DNA of 64,000 bases from the NCBI GenBank assembly GCA_964244295.1, contig CAXTIG010000028.1, positions 1 to 64,000 on the forward strand, written 5' to 3'. How positions within the stretch are numbered: the first letter of the stretch is position 1; each line of letters opens with the position of its first letter. This document shows positions 1 to 9,034 of the stretch, piece after piece. The notes under the pieces were generated by a model. It was not told the DNA's origin. It saw only the letters and a list, made by a program, of their open reading frames with translations, and searched no databases. The stretch comes from JAJAZB01 sp964244295. GTDB taxonomy: Bacteria > Bacteroidota > Bacteroidia > Cytophagales > Spirosomataceae. The position numbers and the translations under genes are program-made.

Positions 1-47
1 TCGTCCCATGAGACGAAAATACAATAACCTAAACTAATTTACAGCAA

Positions 48-368
48 CTACTTAGTAACAATTAAATCGGCTCCGCCTGCAATGGCAGCATCCACAAACT
101 TGTCGTCGTCAGGGTCGGCAGGAATCAACTTCCATCGGAAGTAAATCTCCTGCTTTTCAACGTTCGATTTGCTCACGAGCAACTCAAGTACGTTAGTCGC
201 CACCACCGCGTTCGCGCGTTGTTCGATAATTTCAGCGTATTCGGAAAGAATTTCGGTACTGACAATCAACGTAAACCGACGGTTTAGAAACGCGTCGAAA
301 ATGGGTCGGTACCGCGATTTTTTGGAAATGGAAACCAGCAGCCCGTTCGTGTCCAGCACCACCCTCAC
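48..368 (-). CDS. PIN-domain toxin, C-terminally short
   Basis: Probable toxin RNase of a PIN-type toxin/antitoxin pair (COG1569-like family). Visible family features are the N-terminal VLDTNG acid motif, a second acidic stretch in STEILSEYAEI and the DPDDDKFVDAAIAGGADLIVT segment. The protein stops directly after IVTK, where relatives I know run on for some 20 residues with a last acidic residue of the active site, so it may be truncated and inactive. I chose the GTG at 368 because it overlaps the TGA of the upstream partner (GTGA); an ATG at 404 would lie inside that partner gene. Activity is inferred from family only. Confidence 0.7.
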   Translation of the reverse strand: MRVVLDTNGLLVSISKKSRYRPIFDAFLNRRFTLIVSTEILSEYAEIIEQRANAVVATNVLELLVSKSNVEKQEIYFRWKLIPADPDDDKFVDAAIAGGADLIVTK

Positions 369-589
369 GACGGGTAGGGAGTACGCAAGTGCGTAACAGC
401 CCATTCCTGCATCGTCTCGTTCGACCAGCCTTTTTCATCCCAAAGCCGGTCCATCTCCTCGGTGGCTTTGTCCGCGAAATAAGTTGCCAGCAGGTCTTTT
501 ACCTCCAGCAGTTGTTCCTCCGAAAGCGGGTGGCTGAAGACCTTCAACAGTTCGAGTTGCAGGTTGGTCAGTTTTTGCGGCGTGCTCAT
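365..589 (-). CDS. Small antitoxin-like protein paired with PIN toxin
   Basis: A 74-residue protein, mostly predicted helix, rich in Leu and Glu (for example EEQLLEVKDLLATYFADKA), ending TPYPS. It lies immediately upstream of the PIN gene with overlapping stop and start codons, the usual arrangement for a co-translated antitoxin. I recall similar short proteins ahead of PIN genes in Cytophagales, but no DNA-binding fold is obvious. The antitoxin role is inferred from size, order and overlap. Confidence 0.65.
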   Translation of the reverse strand: MSTPQKLTNLQLELLKVFSHPLSEEQLLEVKDLLATYFADKATEEMDRLWDEKGWSNETMQEWAVTHLRTPYPS

Positions 590-673
590 GGCCTTGAAGT
601 TTTTTCAAAGATAAAAAACGGCGTGCGAATCTAAACTCGCACGCCGTTTTCAGATCGGTGAAGGGCTACCCCC

Positions 674-3073
674 TCAATTCCGCAACGGCTTCCCGCCCGT
701 GAGCAAACTCTGAATCCGTTCCAGCGTTTTCCGTTCCCCCGACAGCGAGAGAAACGCCTCCCGCTCCAAATCGAGCAGGTATTGCTCCGACACGTTCTGC
801 GGGTAGCTCAAATCCCCGCCGTTGATGACGTAGGCCAGCTTATCGGCGATTTTGGCGTCGTACTCGCTGATGTATTTCCCCATCAGCATCCCCGTGATAC
901 CCGCCTTAAACAGCGCGATGCCTGCCTTGCCCTGCACCCGGATGTCGGTTCGTTGCTTGGGCTGGGTGTAGCCTTCGTCGGCGAGTTCGATGACCGCCTT
1001 TTTGGCTTCGGCCAGCAGACGACTGCGGTTCAGCACGATTTCGTCGCCGCGCCGGAGGTAATTCATGTCCAGGGCTTCCTGGGCCGAGGTCGAGACTTTC
1101 GCCGTGGCGATGTTCATAAAAGCGGCCTGCAAAATATTCAGTTCGGGGTCGCCTTTTTGGTAGAGGTCCGAGCAGCGGGCGGCCATTTCCTTCGTGCCCC
1201 CTCCGGCGGGAATCAGGCCCACGCCCACTTCCACCAGGCCGATGTAGGTTTCGGCGGCGGCCACCACGCGGTCGGCGTGGAGGCAGATTTCGCAGCCGCC
1301 CCCCAGCGCCAGCGTGTGCGGGGCCGTCACGACCGGAATGGACGAGTACCGCGCCCGCATCATTGTTTGTTGAAACTGCGCAATCATCAGGTTCACCTCG
1401 TCGAATTCCTGCTCGACGGCAAACATGAACAGCATCCCCAGGTTGGCCCCGGCGCTGAACGCTTCGCTCGAATCGTTGCCGATGACCAGCCCGCGAAAAT
1501 CCCTCTCGGCCAGGCTAATCGCCTTGTGAACGCCCTCCACCACCGGCGCGCCAAACGTGTTCAGCTTCGAACGAAACTCCAGCCCCAGCACCCCATCGCC
1601 GAGGTCGTACACGGTGGATTCGGCGTTTTTCCAAACCACGTTTTCCGAGCGGTTTTCAAGAATGATGAAATTCTCCTGACCGGGAATGGGCCGGTAGCTT
1701 TTCGAAGGAATGTCGTAGTACAGTTTCCGACCTTTTTCGACTTTGTAAAATGAGGTGGCTCCGGCTCCGGCCATTTCGTACACCCAGGGAGCCGGTTTTT
1801 GTCCCTCCGCTTCGATGAGTTCGATGCCGCGTTGCAAACCAATCGCGTCCCAGGTTTCAAATAAGCCCAGTTGCCAACCAAACCCGGCTTTGATGGCTTC
1901 GTCGATGCGGAAGAGTTCGTCCGAAATTTCAGGGATGCGGTGGGTGACGTAGCGGAACTGGTCGGCGAAGGTTTTTTGGTAAAACTGCCCGGCTTTGCCT
2001 TTGTCGGCCAGCAGCACGGCGAAGCGGTCAGCGAGCTTGTCAATTTTCTTGGCTTTGTCGAACACCTCGAATTTGGGTTTCTGCGAAGCGCGGTATTCGT
2101 AGGTCTTCAGGTCGAGGGCCAGGATTTCGGATTTGCCGCCTGCCGCTTTCACTTTTTTGTAAAAACCCTGCCCGGTTTTGTCGCCGAGCCATTTCTCGGC
2201 CATCAGTTTTTCCACCATCGCGGGCAACTCGAAGGTAGCGCGGCTTTCGTCGTGTTCAAGGGTTTTCAAATTACTGGCGACGTGAACCGTCGTGTCCAGC
2301 CCCACCACGTCCGAGAGGCGGAAGGTGCCGGACTTGGGCCGTCCGACGATGTCGCTCGTCAATCGGTCCACTTCTTCGACGGTCAGGCCCAGTTCTTCGG
2401 TCACTTTCATCGTCTGCATCAGCGCGTAAATCCCGACGCGGTTGGCGATGAAGGCGGGCGTGTCTTTGGCGAGTACGGTGGTTTTGCCCAAAAACCGCGA
2501 ACCGTAGTCCATCAGAAAATCGACCACCGCCGGGTCGGTTTCGGGCGTGGGGATGACCTCCAAAAGCCGCAAATAGCGCGGCGGGTTGAAGAAGTGCGTA
2601 CCGCAGAAATGCTTCCGAAAATCATCCGAGCGGCCCTCGGCCATGAGGTGAATCGGGATGCCGGAGGTGTTGGAGGTAATCAGCGTACCCGGCTTGCGGT
2701 GCTGTTCCACCCGCTCGAACAGCGATTTTTTGATGTCGAGGCGTTCTACCACCACTTCAATCGTCCAGTCGCAGGCGTTGATTTTCGGCAAATCGTCGTC
2801 GAAATTTCCCAGCGCGATGCGGTCGGCGAAAGCCGGACTGTAGAGCGCCGCCGGGCTGGCTTTCAGCGTGTTCTGGAAAGCTTCGTTGACGAGCCGGTTG
2901 CGAAAGGCTTTGCTGTCGGTGGTCAGTCCTTTGGCCGTTTCGGCGGGCGAGAGTTCGCGGGGCACGATGTCGAGCAGCAGCACTTCGCAACCGAGGTTGG
3001 CGAAGTGGCAGGCAATGCGCGAACCCATGATGCCGGAGCCGAGTACGGCGACCTTGCGGATGGTGCGGTTCAT
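674..3073 (-). CDS. 3-hydroxyacyl-CoA dehydrogenase/enoyl-CoA hydratase (FadN-like)
   Basis: Bifunctional beta-oxidation enzyme of 799 residues: enoyl-CoA hydration and NAD-dependent oxidation of 3-hydroxyacyl-CoA in the cytoplasm. The dehydrogenase domain is N-terminal, with the Rossmann motif GSGIMG at residues 12-17, NTSGIPI near 135 and HFFNPPRYLRLLEVIP near 160. The crotonase domain is C-terminal, with SAGANLGML near 510 and LALGGGCEICLHADRVV near 580. This order, reversed relative to E. coli FadB, matches Bacillus FadN. No thiolase or acyl-CoA dehydrogenase is adjacent. It follows a MarR regulator and a DUF2721 gene on the same strand, but a long inverted repeat separates it from them. 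Confidence 0.92.
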   Translation of the reverse strand: MNRTIRKVAVLGSGIMGSRIACHFANLGCEVLLLDIVPRELSPAETAKGLTTDSKAFRNRLVNEAFQNTLKASPAALYSPAFADRIALGNFDDDLPKINACDWTIEVVVERLDIKKSLFERVEQHRKPGTLITSNTSGIPIHLMAEGRSDDFRKHFCGTHFFNPPRYLRLLEVIPTPETDPAVVDFLMDYGSRFLGKTTVLAKDTPAFIANRVGIYALMQTMKVTEELGLTVEEVDRLTSDIVGRPKSGTFRLSDVVGLDTTVHVASNLKTLEHDESRATFELPAMVEKLMAEKWLGDKTGQGFYKKVKAAGGKSEILALDLKTYEYRASQKPKFEVFDKAKKIDKLADRFAVLLADKGKAGQFYQKTFADQFRYVTHRIPEISDELFRIDEAIKAGFGWQLGLFETWDAIGLQRGIELIEAEGQKPAPWVYEMAGAGATSFYKVEKGRKLYYDIPSKSYRPIPGQENFIILENRSENVVWKNAESTVYDLGDGVLGLEFRSKLNTFGAPVVEGVHKAISLAERDFRGLVIGNDSSEAFSAGANLGMLFMFAVEQEFDEVNLMIAQFQQTMMRARYSSIPVVTAPHTLALGGGCEICLHADRVVAAAETYIGLVEVGVGLIPAGGGTKEMAARCSDLYQKGDPELNILQAAFMNIATAKVSTSAQEALDMNYLRRGDEIVLNRSRLLAEAKKAVIELADEGYTQPKQRTDIRVQGKAGIALFKAGITGMLMGKYISEYDAKIADKLAYVINGGDLSYPQNVSEQYLLDLEREAFLSLSGERKTLERIQSLLTGGKPLRN

Positions 3074-3111
3074 TTAGAAAATAGGTTTTCGGTTTGTTGC
3101 AAGAGAAAGCG

Positions 3112-3204
3112 GTCATCCTGAGCGCAGCGAAGGATCTTTCGCGGCAGCCTCCAAATTAATCTGGAGGTTTGGGGCGAAAGGTCCTTCGCTGCGCTCAGGA
3201 TGAC
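3112..3204. repeat. Long inverted repeat, TCATCC/GAAGGA class
   Basis: The left arm begins GTCATCCTGAGCGCAGCG and the right arm ends with its reverse complement. A second small palindrome (CCTCCA...TGGAGG) sits in the middle. It lies between the fadN-like gene and the DUF2721 gene, and the DUF2721 stop codon falls inside the right arm. Confidence 0.9.
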
Positions 3205-3704
3205 AGTGGGGGTGGCAATGTAGGCGGATGAACTTTTTCAGAAATCCGCTTTTTTCTTCGCCGAAAAATCACATCCCGCAGCCGCCGCACCGTTGATTGT
3301 TCGCCCAGGATGTGCTCCATGTCGGAAAGCTCGATTTTGAGCGCTTCGATGGAGAGCGAAATTTCGTAGACCGAAATGCCCAGCGCCGCCGCCTGCAAAA
3401 ACAGCGCACTGCCAAACATCCAGCCCGCCAGGGCCTGCCACTCGGCGTAAATGGAAATCATGCACAAAATGGAGACGAACAGACTCATCACGCCCAGGAA
3501 CTGCATATTCCGAATGAGCCGCACGCGGTATTGCAGCGTCCGGATTTGCTCGACCAGCAGGATTTGGTTGACGGTCGTTTCGCGGTACATCGTGTGCAAA
3601 TCGCGGATGACTTTCGCCGTGGCCGTGAAGCGGTTGGTGAAGCCCAGCATAAAAATGGCCGCCGTCGAAAACAAAATGGCCGGGGTGGCAAGGGTGAGTT
3701 CCAT
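3195..3704 (-). CDS. DUF2721 family membrane protein
   Basis: A 169-residue membrane protein of the DUF2721 family, function unknown. It has an N-terminal membrane segment, a charged helical middle (RDLHTMYRETTVNQILLVEQIRTLQ), two further hydrophobic segments near residues 70-110 and a basic tail (RRRKKR). The last residues, PPPLSS, are encoded by the adjoining inverted repeat, which also supplies the TGA stop, so the natural C-terminus was probably different. It starts 11 bases after the marR gene and is probably cotranscribed with it. Confidence 0.85.
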   Translation of the reverse strand: MELTLATPAILFSTAAIFMLGFTNRFTATAKVIRDLHTMYRETTVNQILLVEQIRTLQYRVRLIRNMQFLGVMSLFVSILCMISIYAEWQALAGWMFGSALFLQAAALGISVYEISLSIEALKIELSDMEHILGEQSTVRRLRDVIFRRRKKRISEKVHPPTLPPPLSS

Positions 3705-3715
3705 CGCGAAAAGCG

Positions 3716-4204
3716 TCAGGTGAGGGGTTCGAGCACCAGGTCGGGGCTAAGGGAGCGGTCGCTGACGGTCAGGCTGGTGGCGGTGATTTGCTCCACGACC
3801 CCGCTGATGGTGCGCATGGCGTCGAAAAAGGCAGCTTGCTGTTCGGACGAAAGTTTCTCCAACACCAGCGTGTTGAACTCGATGACCCCCTGCCGGGCGC
3901 GGGCGCGTTTGCGTTTGCCTTCCTCGGTCAGAAACACGTTGACCACGCGCTTATCGGTCTCATCGGCCACGCGGCGGATCCAGCCTTTTTCTTCGAGCGA
4001 CTTCAGCATCCGCGTCAGGCTGCGGGGTTCCAGCCCCAGGGCCGGGGCGATTTTGGTGGCGGGGGTGCCGTTTTTGTCCACGTTGAGCAGCACATAACCG
4101 ATCGCCATGGTCATGTCGTACTGCGCGGCGTAGGTGTTGTACATCCGGCTGATGGCGTGCCAACCCGTTTTGATGTGGTAATCGATGGTTTCTTCGGCTT
4201 TCAT
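3716..4204 (-). CDS. MarR family transcriptional regulator
   Basis: Winged-helix regulator of 162 residues. Visible are the recognition-helix region (PATKIAPALGLEPRSLTRMLKSLEEKGWI) and the wing (RRVADETDKRVVNVFLTEEGKRKR). I took the second methionine (MKAEETIDYH) at 4204; an ATG at 4219 is possible. In Bacteroidota similar MarR genes accompany fatty-acid degradation genes, and here it heads the unit containing the FadN-like enzyme, so an acyl-CoA-responsive repressor role is likely but inferred. Confidence 0.87.
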   Translation of the reverse strand: MKAEETIDYHIKTGWHAISRMYNTYAAQYDMTMAIGYVLLNVDKNGTPATKIAPALGLEPRSLTRMLKSLEEKGWIRRVADETDKRVVNVFLTEEGKRKRARARQGVIEFNTLVLEKLSSEQQAAFFDAMRTISGVVEQITATSLTVSDRSLSPDLVLEPLT

Positions 4205-4366
4205 AGAATCGCAACGCACCGGCTTCGGTGTTCAGCGTAAAAATACGGAAAACGGGCAGGTATTCGGCTCACCCCCTTTTTTGGGTTCCCGAATTGGACT
4301 TAAAACGCCGTTTATAAAGTCATTCCAACCGTTGGCTAAGTCAGCGGGCAAAAAAAAGGGTAGGCT

Positions 4367-4399
4367 TTTGTTTTGTGGACTGGTTTCGCCCTAACTTTC
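4367..4399 (+). promoter_or_regulatory. Possible Bacteroidota-type promoter
   Basis: TTTG at 4367-4370 and TAACTTTC at 4392-4399 (seven of eight matches to TAnnTTTG). The spacing is 21, slightly longer than the usual 19. It lies about 50 bases upstream of the outer-membrane protein start. Confidence 0.35.
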
Positions 4400-4449
4400 C
4401 AGCCGAAAATTAATTTTTTGTTCAAATCCCTAAAAACCTGAAAATCGTC

Positions 4450-4977
4450 ATGAAAAAAGCACTCACCCTGGCCGCCCTGACGGCTCTCCTCGCCTTTGTC
4501 GGCACGAACAAGACGTTTGCGCAAGCCTATCAGAACGGGAGCAACCACCTCAATGTCGGTCTTGGCGTTGGTACCTATGGTGGGGGACTTGGACTTATAG
4601 CTTCCTTCGAGCACGGTTTCACGGATGCCATCAGCGGCGGGGTCATCTTAGGTTATTCAAGCGCTAACGAGGGTTACATCACCTACAGTTACGGCTACCG
4701 CATTTTCACGATCGGTGCGCGCGCCTCTTACCACTTTACGGAGCTGCTCAACATCAACAACGACAAGCTCGATCTGTATGCCGGTGCTGGTTTGGCTTAC
4801 CGCAACTACAGCTACAAAGACAATAACTATTTTGCCGGTTACAATCCTCGCGCCAGTACGGTTACTCCCATTGTTCACGTGGGCGTCCGGTATTTCTTTA
4901 AAGAAAACATCGGTGTCTGGGCCGAAGGAGGGTATAGTGTTGCCGCTCTACAGGGGGGTATCGTGTTTAAATTCTGA
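4450..4977 (+). CDS. Small outer-membrane beta-barrel protein
   Basis: A 175-residue protein with a signal peptide (MKKALTLAALTALLAFVG...FAQA, cleavage after about residue 25). The rest alternates Gly/aromatic strands (LNVGLGVGTYGGGLGLIASFEHGF, PIVHVGVRYFF) and ends in GGIVFKF with a terminal Phe, as in OmpW/OmpX-size porin-like barrels. No enzyme motif is visible. It stands alone, divergent from the MarR unit, and is followed by a strong terminator. The specific function is unknown. Confidence 0.8.
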   Translation: MKKALTLAALTALLAFVGTNKTFAQAYQNGSNHLNVGLGVGTYGGGLGLIASFEHGFTDAISGGVILGYSSANEGYITYSYGYRIFTIGARASYHFTELLNINNDKLDLYAGAGLAYRNYSYKDNNYFAGYNPRASTVTPIVHVGVRYFFKENIGVWAEGGYSVAALQGGIVFKF

Positions 4978-4998
4978 TTGGAACTCAAAGTTCCCCAC

Positions 4999-5035
4999 AA
5001 AAAAGCGGCTCCTGAGCATTCAGGAGCCGCTTTTT
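4999..5035. terminator. Bidirectional intrinsic terminator
   Basis: Perfect hairpin AAGCGGCTCCTGA / TCAGGAGCCGCTT with a GCAT loop, flanked by A and T runs, between the convergent outer-membrane protein gene and prfC. Confidence 0.92.
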
Positions 5036-5084
5036 CGTGGGAGACGCGAAATCGTAAATCCCAAATCTTACTTCGTAAATCCCC

Positions 5085-6686
5085 TCACACCTCCGCCGCC
5101 AGCTTAAATTCCGAAGTCAGGTGAAACTGGATTTCCGGGTTGTTTTGCTGGTTCATCCGCAGCATCCAATCGCTTTCGGCCAGAAAAACGGGGTGCTTGT
5201 CTTTGTCGTAGGCAATCTGAATGCCTTTCAGCCGGATGAACTCGGCGAGTTTGGCCGGGTCGTCGCTCGTGATCCAGCAGGCGCGGGCAATGGGCATGGC
5301 ATCGAAGCGGCACCGCGCCCCGTACTCGTGTTCGAGGCGGTACTGAATCACCTCGAATTGCAGTTCGCCCACCGTGCCCACAATTTTCCGGTTGCCGGGC
5401 TGGAGGCTGAACAACTGCGCCACGCCTTCGTCGGTAAGCTGCTGGATGCCTTTTTCGAGTTGCTTGGCCTTCATCGGGTCGAGGTTGACGAGTTCGCGGA
5501 ACAGTTCGGGTGAAAAACTGGGGATTCCCTGGAAGAAAAAATCCTCGCCTTCGGTGAGCGTATCGCCGATTTTAAAATTGCCCGTGTCGTACAGACCGAG
5601 CACGTCGCCGGGGAAGCCTTCTTCCACCACGTCCTTGCTCTGGGCCATGAACGTGTAGGGGTTGGCGAAGCGCACGTTTTTGTGCAGCCGCACGTGGTGG
5701 TAAAACGTGTTCCGCTCGAACGTGCCCGAACACACGCGCAGGAAGGCGATGCGGTCGCGGTGTTTGGGGTCGAGGTTGGCGTGGATTTTAAAAATAAAAC
5801 CGCTGAATTTCTTCTCCTCCGGCTCCACCACGCGCACGTCGGTAGGTCGCTCACGGGTGGAGGGGGCGATTTGGCAAAACGTATCGAGCAATTCCTGCAC
5901 CCCGAAATTGTTGACCGCCGAACCGAAAAACACGGGGGCTACCTGCGCCGCCAGGTACGCCTCGCGGTCAAATTCATCGTAAACCCCTTCGATAAGTTCG
6001 GCGTCTTCGCGGAGTTGGGCGGCATCGCGCGGGCCGACCTGCCGGTCGAGTTCGGGCGAGCGGAGGTCGGCAATGGCGAGGATGTCTTTTTCGAGTTTGG
6101 TCTTGTTCGCGTTGAACAGGTTCAGGCTTTTTTCGTACAGATTGTACACGCCCTTGAAGTTCATGCCCATGTTGATGGGCCAGGTGAGCGGGCGGACTTT
6201 GATCTGGAGTTTCTGCTCCAGTTCGTCGAGCAAATCGAAGGGATTCTGGCCTTCGCGGTCGAGTTTGTTGACGAAAATAATCACCGGCGTGGCCCGCATC
6301 CGGCACACTTCCATGAGCCGCTCGGTTTGTTCCTCCACGCCTTTCACGCAGTCGATCACCAGAATCACCGAATCGACGGCGGTGAGGGTGCGGTAGGTAT
6401 CTTCGGCAAAATCCTTGTGACCCGGCGTGTCGAGAATGTTGATTTTCAGGTTTTTGTACTCGAAGGTCATCACCGAAGTCGCCACCGAAATACCCCGCTG
6501 CCGTTCGATTTCCATGAAATCGGACGTGGCCCCCTTCTTGATTTTATTCGATTTTACGGCCCCGGCGGTCTGGATGGCTCCGCCGAATAGCAGCAGCTTT
6601 TCGGTAAGCGTCGTTTTCCCGGCATCGGGGTGGGAGATAATGCCAAACGTGCGGCGTTTGGCGATTTCGGTTTGTAAGTTGGTCAT
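5085..6686 (-). CDS. prfC: Peptide chain release factor 3
   Basis: RF3 is the translational GTPase that recycles RF1/RF2 from the ribosome. The 533 residues match the usual length. G motifs are SHPDAGKTTL (P-loop, about residues 18-27), RQRGISVATSVM (switch I), DTPGHKDFAEDT and NKLDREG; the C-terminal RF3 domains follow (MPIARACWI, LKGIQIAYDKDKHPVFLAES). The start is the ATG at 6686 (MTNLQTEIAKRRTFGIISHP); the open frame extends 22 codons upstream, but those codons are translated from an inverted repeat and are not part of the family. Confidence 0.95.
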   Translation of the reverse strand: MTNLQTEIAKRRTFGIISHPDAGKTTLTEKLLLFGGAIQTAGAVKSNKIKKGATSDFMEIERQRGISVATSVMTFEYKNLKINILDTPGHKDFAEDTYRTLTAVDSVILVIDCVKGVEEQTERLMEVCRMRATPVIIFVNKLDREGQNPFDLLDELEQKLQIKVRPLTWPINMGMNFKGVYNLYEKSLNLFNANKTKLEKDILAIADLRSPELDRQVGPRDAAQLREDAELIEGVYDEFDREAYLAAQVAPVFFGSAVNNFGVQELLDTFCQIAPSTRERPTDVRVVEPEEKKFSGFIFKIHANLDPKHRDRIAFLRVCSGTFERNTFYHHVRLHKNVRFANPYTFMAQSKDVVEEGFPGDVLGLYDTGNFKIGDTLTEGEDFFFQGIPSFSPELFRELVNLDPMKAKQLEKGIQQLTDEGVAQLFSLQPGNRKIVGTVGELQFEVIQYRLEHEYGARCRFDAMPIARACWITSDDPAKLAEFIRLKGIQIAYDKDKHPVFLAESDWMLRMNQQNNPEIQFHLTSEFKLAAEV

Positions 6687-6704
6687 GCGTGTTGGACTAT
6701 CTGT

Positions 6705-6805
6705 CCGTGAAGACCCCCAACCCCCTAAAGGGGGCTTTTCCGCTGCTGGCACTCAAAAATTTCCAGGCGGGTAAGCCCCCTTTAGGGGGTTGGGGGTTTT
6801 CACGG
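6705..6805. repeat. Long inverted repeat, CCCCCTAAAGGGGGC type
   Basis: Arms of about 31 bp (CCGTGAAGACCCCCAACCCC... and its complement), each containing a small nested palindrome CCCCCTAAAGGGGG. It lies between the divergent prfC and sixA-like genes. Both ORFs open into it artificially. Confidence 0.88.
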
Positions 6806-6945
6806 GCAAATTTCTGATCAGGCTGAAGTTGGAGCAAAATTACGGAGAAAACCGCCCCAAACCAGCCGCCGTTCCAAGCGGGGATTTTTGCTTTTTGCTT
6901 ACCTTGCGGCATTCCAGTCTTCCGATTGTCAACCTTAACCAGTTC

Positions 6946-7452
6946 ATGAAAATTTTGTACCTCGTTCGCCACGCCGAAGCCGAAAAACCCTCCGGCGGCC
7001 CCTACGATTTCAAGCGAACCCTCAGCCCCCAGGGCATGATCGATGCCGCCCGAATGGGCAACCTCCTGGCGAAAAAGGGCATCCGCCCCGACGCCCTGGT
7101 GAGCAGTCCCTCCGAGCGCACCCGCCTGACATCCGAGGTAATGGCCGAACAGACGGGTTTTGATCAGGCTGAAATCGAGTACGTCGAAAACCTTTACGAA
7201 GGTGCCCCCCGCACCTACCTCGCCGCCCTCAACGCGCTGCCGCCGTCGGTCGATTCGGTGATGCTCGTGGGTCACAACCCCAGCGTGACGTACTTCGCCG
7301 AGTACCTTACCCACGAACAAATCGGCGATATGCCCACCGGCGCCGTGGCCGCCATCGAATTTCCCGGCACCTGGGCCGAAGTATCGGGTCGGACGGGCAA
7401 ACTGCGGTTTTTCGATTCGCCGGAGAAATTGGCGGGATACGATTTGGCCTAA
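6946..7452 (+). CDS. SixA-type histidine phosphatase
   Basis: Phosphoglycerate-mutase-fold phosphatase of 168 residues. The catalytic motif LVRHAEAEKP is at residues 5-14, followed by SSPSERTRLTSEVMAEQ and the second His in VMLVGHNPSVTYFAEYL. The length and the short N-terminus match the SixA group, which in E. coli acts on phosphohistidine proteins; the substrate here is unknown. The ATG at 6946 puts the RHG motif directly at the N-terminus; upstream codons belong to the flanking repeat. The gene is convergent with the Omp85-like gene. Confidence 0.88.
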   Translation: MKILYLVRHAEAEKPSGGPYDFKRTLSPQGMIDAARMGNLLAKKGIRPDALVSSPSERTRLTSEVMAEQTGFDQAEIEYVENLYEGAPRTYLAALNALPPSVDSVMLVGHNPSVTYFAEYLTHEQIGDMPTGAVAAIEFPGTWAEVSGRTGKLRFFDSPEKLAGYDLA

Positions 7453-7460
7453 ATGAGGTT

Positions 7461-7585
7461 CTGTCATCCAGAGCGTAGCGAAGGATCTCGTTGGACGACC
7501 GAATAATTGGCCGGTGACCCAGCCGTAGCTGACAGCCGACTGATCGGAAGGCCAACGAGATCCTTCGCTTCGCTCTGGATGACAG
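7461..7585. repeat. Long inverted repeat, TCATCC/GAAGGA class
   Basis: Left arm CTGTCATCCAGAGCGTAGCG... continuing GAAGGATCTCGTTGG; the right arm is its near-perfect complement. It fills the space between the convergent sixA-like and Omp85-like genes. Confidence 0.9.
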
Positions 7586-7597
7586 CAGGGTAGTTTT

Positions 7598-9001
7598 TCA
7601 AAACTCCCTCCCCACCGTAAAGTAAAACCCGCGCTGGCCTTCGCGGTTGAAGGAGTAGTTGAGGCGGGCTACGACGTTGTACCAGGTCACGAAGTCGAGG
7701 CCGAAGCCGCCACCGATGAGCAGCCGGTTGGCTAACCGGCTGTTGTTCAATTCGGTGTAGGCGTTGGCGGCGTAGCCCAGGTCGGCGTACACGTTGGGGT
7801 AAATCGCCAGCGGGAGGGTGTTAAATTGTCGGTAGCGCCGGAGAAAACCCAGAAAAAACGTACGGTCGAGGGCCTGAAACTTGAGCGTACTCCGGCCCAG
7901 CGCGTACGACTGCCCATCCACCACGAAACGTTCGTAGCCCCGCACCAGGTCGGTGCCGTAGCCCAGGCCGCGCGTGTTGGTGAAGGGCTGGCGCTGGGGC
8001 AGCGAGGTTTTGCCCCGCAGCGACCAACTCGCAAACCACTTTTTCCCCAGGGGCACGAAGCGCGAATAGGCCACGCTCAGGTCGGTTTGGTGGAGGTCGT
8101 CGTTGGGCAACAGGCCAAATTGACTGAGCGTCGCCCCGAATACGTGCCCGCGCAGGGGATACTGGGCTTTGTCCCGAAAATCGTACACGTAGGAATAACT
8201 GAGCAGCCAGTACTGCTGCCGCTGCCGCTTTTCCAGAAAATAATTAGGGTTGAGCCGGGCGATGGTATCGGCCACGGTTTGGGTGGTGTAGCGCAATTCG
8301 AGGTACTGAAAATCGTAAAATTGGTTGCGGCGGCGCAGCACGGCGTTGGCAAACACCCGGTCGCGCAGGGTTTCGTCGCCCCCGCGCAGGAAAACGAGTT
8401 TGTCGAGGTTGGTGCGGTAGGCCAGGTTTTTGGTGGTCTGGTACGACACGCCCACGGTGAGGCCGAGTTTCTGCTTGCGGTCGAGGTACGGAATCCGGTA
8501 CGAGAGGTCAAGGTAGGAGGCAAACCCCGTTTCGGCGTTGATGCGCAGTTCTTCGGCCCGGCCGCGCACGTTGCGGTGGCGGAGGTTGATGCCGTAAATC
8601 GTCCGGCTCAGATCGCGGCCCCGGTCGTACCACCACTCGTTGAAGTTGCGGTCGGCGAGTTGAAACACCGGGTAACCCAGGATGTACCACTGCTCGCGCA
8701 GGTCCAAATCCACGTCCACTTCCCGGTCGTTGAGGTAGGTCACCTTCGCCCCTACGGTGACGAACAGGTTGGTGTTGAAGACCTTGCGGCGGTTTTTTTC
8801 GAGCCGGTCGGAAAGGTCGGCGCGGCGGAGGGTATCGCCCGGCCGGAAGTCGAGTTCGCGTTGGATGATGGCCTCCTTCGTGCGGCGGTTGCCGTTGAAG
8901 CGGATTTCGTGAATCACCACCGCGTTGGCGGAATCAGCGGGGAGGGGGGTCGGCGTTTGAAAAAACAGGCAGACGGAAAGCAGGGAGGCGAGCATTAGCA
9001 A
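7598..9001 (-). CDS. BamA/TamA (Omp85) family outer-membrane protein
   Basis: A 467-residue protein with a signal peptide (MLMLASLLSVCLFFQTP), one POTRA-like domain at about residues 28-105 (VVIHEIRFNGNRRTKEAIIQ, REVDVDLDLREQW) and a C-terminal 16-strand type barrel ending FYFTVGREF with terminal Phe. A single POTRA is fewer than the five of BamA, so this is a smaller Omp85 relative, probably a transport or assembly protein rather than the essential BamA. It stands alone on its strand. Confidence 0.85.
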   Translation of the reverse strand: MLMLASLLSVCLFFQTPTPLPADSANAVVIHEIRFNGNRRTKEAIIQRELDFRPGDTLRRADLSDRLEKNRRKVFNTNLFVTVGAKVTYLNDREVDVDLDLREQWYILGYPVFQLADRNFNEWWYDRGRDLSRTIYGINLRHRNVRGRAEELRINAETGFASYLDLSYRIPYLDRKQKLGLTVGVSYQTTKNLAYRTNLDKLVFLRGGDETLRDRVFANAVLRRRNQFYDFQYLELRYTTQTVADTIARLNPNYFLEKRQRQQYWLLSYSYVYDFRDKAQYPLRGHVFGATLSQFGLLPNDDLHQTDLSVAYSRFVPLGKKWFASWSLRGKTSLPQRQPFTNTRGLGYGTDLVRGYERFVVDGQSYALGRSTLKFQALDRTFFLGFLRRYRQFNTLPLAIYPNVYADLGYAANAYTELNNSRLANRLLIGGGFGLDFVTWYNVVARLNYSFNREGQRGFYFTVGREF

Positions 9002-9034
9002 AAGGCTTGGGTAAAGATAGCCCTTTTCGCGAAA

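Noticed and set aside
1871..3121. Plus-strand open frame of 416 codons opposite the FadN-like gene
   Set aside because: Composition (Phe, Val, Gly, His-rich without motifs) is the usual antisense shadow of a GC-rich gene; the minus-strand protein has clear family motifs.
7461..7585. Interpretation of long palindromes as insertion-sequence ends or attachment sites
   Set aside because: No transposase or integrase gene, no target duplications visible, and arms enclose only loops or short centres.
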